Below the pieces are notes generated by a model that saw only the letters and a program-made list of their open reading frames with translations, was not told where the DNA came from and searched no databases. The position numbers and the translations under genes were made by a program. From NCBI GenBank assembly GCA_017542725.1, contig JAFXWR010000358.1, positions 1-7,080 on the forward strand: DNA of 7,080 nt, given 5' to 3'. Position 1 is the first letter of the stretch; each line of letters begins with the position of its first letter. The DNA is from Lachnospiraceae bacterium (GTDB lineage: Bacteria > Bacillota_A > Clostridia > Lachnospirales > Lachnospiraceae). Below are positions 6,951 through 7,080 of this stretch, piece by piece.

Positions 6951-7080
6951 AATTTAGTTGTAGTGGCGGTTGAGCAGCCAAAATGGCTCCAAAGACTTTG
7001 GAGGAGGTCCTTAAATCTCTACCTAAAGGGATTAACGATGATAACTTAATAGTAGGATATGAGTCGAAAGATGATGCTGC
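6935..7080 (+). CDS. selD: Selenophosphate synthase, selenocysteine-containing (5' part)
   Basis: SelD (selenide, water dikinase) makes selenophosphate from selenide and ATP, the selenium donor for Sec-tRNA and for selenouridine in tRNA. From ATG 6935 the frame gives 12 residues ending CSGG (9-12), then TGA at 6971-6973, then 35 further codons to the window edge without a stop. The residues after the TGA are plain SelD: AAKMAPKTLEEVL (14-26), LP (29-30), DDNLIVGYE (34-42) and SKDDAA (43-48). The TGA falls where E. coli SelD has catalytic Cys17, and Lys16 here matches its essential Lys20, so the TGA should be read as selenocysteine 13. E. coli Cys19 aligns with Ala15, as in other Sec-type SelD proteins. 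The gene overlaps the upstream gene by 16 bases and is likely its operon partner. Only about the first 48 codons are in the window. Confidence 0.9.
6987..7003 (+). promoter_or_regulatory. Candidate bacterial SECIS hairpin in selD
   Basis: CTCCAAA (6987-6993) pairs perfectly with TTTGGAG (6997-7003) around a GAC loop, a seven-pair hairpin whose loop starts 20 bases after the TGA. Bacterial SECIS elements sit just 3' of the Sec codon inside the coding region and usually have a G early in the apical loop, both true here. A competing small hairpin, AGCC 6976-6979 with GGCT 6985-6988, shares two bases with it. I could not compute folding energies. Confidence 0.55.

Noticed and set aside
6935..6973. 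A 12-residue peptide gene ending at TGA 6971
   Set aside because: The same frame continues with unmistakable SelD residues after the TGA, and the TGA sits at the catalytic Cys/Sec position, so recoding explains it better than termination.

Overview
The window is AT-rich and almost fully coding on the + strand. It looks like a low-GC Firmicute, most likely a gut or rumen Lachnospiraceae-type Clostridium relative. The reasons are the divergent SerRS subtype, a five-helix MgtE with a long acidic tail, a C_GCAxxG_C_C redox-type protein, a DUF6273 protein, and AGGAG-type ribosome binding sites before most genes. The taxon is an inference; no rRNA or other strong marker is present.

Layout. 2-106: the last 34 codons of an unidentified protein. 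118-1428: serS (seryl-tRNA synthetase). 1429-1493: a short GC-rich, hairpin-capable spacer. 1494-2516: galE (UDP-glucose 4-epimerase), overlapping by ATGA with a cysteine-rich C_GCAxxG_C_C protein (2513-2953). 2984-4537: mgtE (magnesium channel/transporter). 4544-4616: tRNA-Thr(CGT) with an unusual T-loop. 4618-6204: a GtrII-type membrane glucosyltransferase whose start codon is one base past the tRNA. 6204-6950: a membrane-anchored DUF6273 protein. 6935-7080: the 5' end of selD (selenophosphate synthase), which runs off the window. No gene-free stretch exceeds about 120 bases, and I see no convincing rho-independent terminator, so much of the window may be co-transcribed.

The most informative signal is at the right edge. 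After a strong ribosome binding site, a reading frame begins, meets TGA at codon 13 and continues open to the window end with clear SelD sequence on both sides. The TGA falls where SelD proteins carry their catalytic Cys or Sec. A stop-to-stop gene caller would split or miss this gene. It implies that the organism decodes UGA as selenocysteine. A hairpin at 6987-7003, starting 13 nt after the TGA, is a candidate bacterial SECIS element.

How the genes fit together. galE (UDP-sugar supply) and the GtrII-like enzyme (lipid-linked glucosyl transfer at the membrane) could both serve envelope glycan modification, but they are separated by mgtE and the tRNA, so the link is loose. The GtrII, DUF6273 and selD genes overlap or abut and probably form one transcript. 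serS, the tRNA and selD are translation-related but need not be functionally linked; bacterial Sec-tRNA is first charged by SerRS, which is a tempting but unproven connection.
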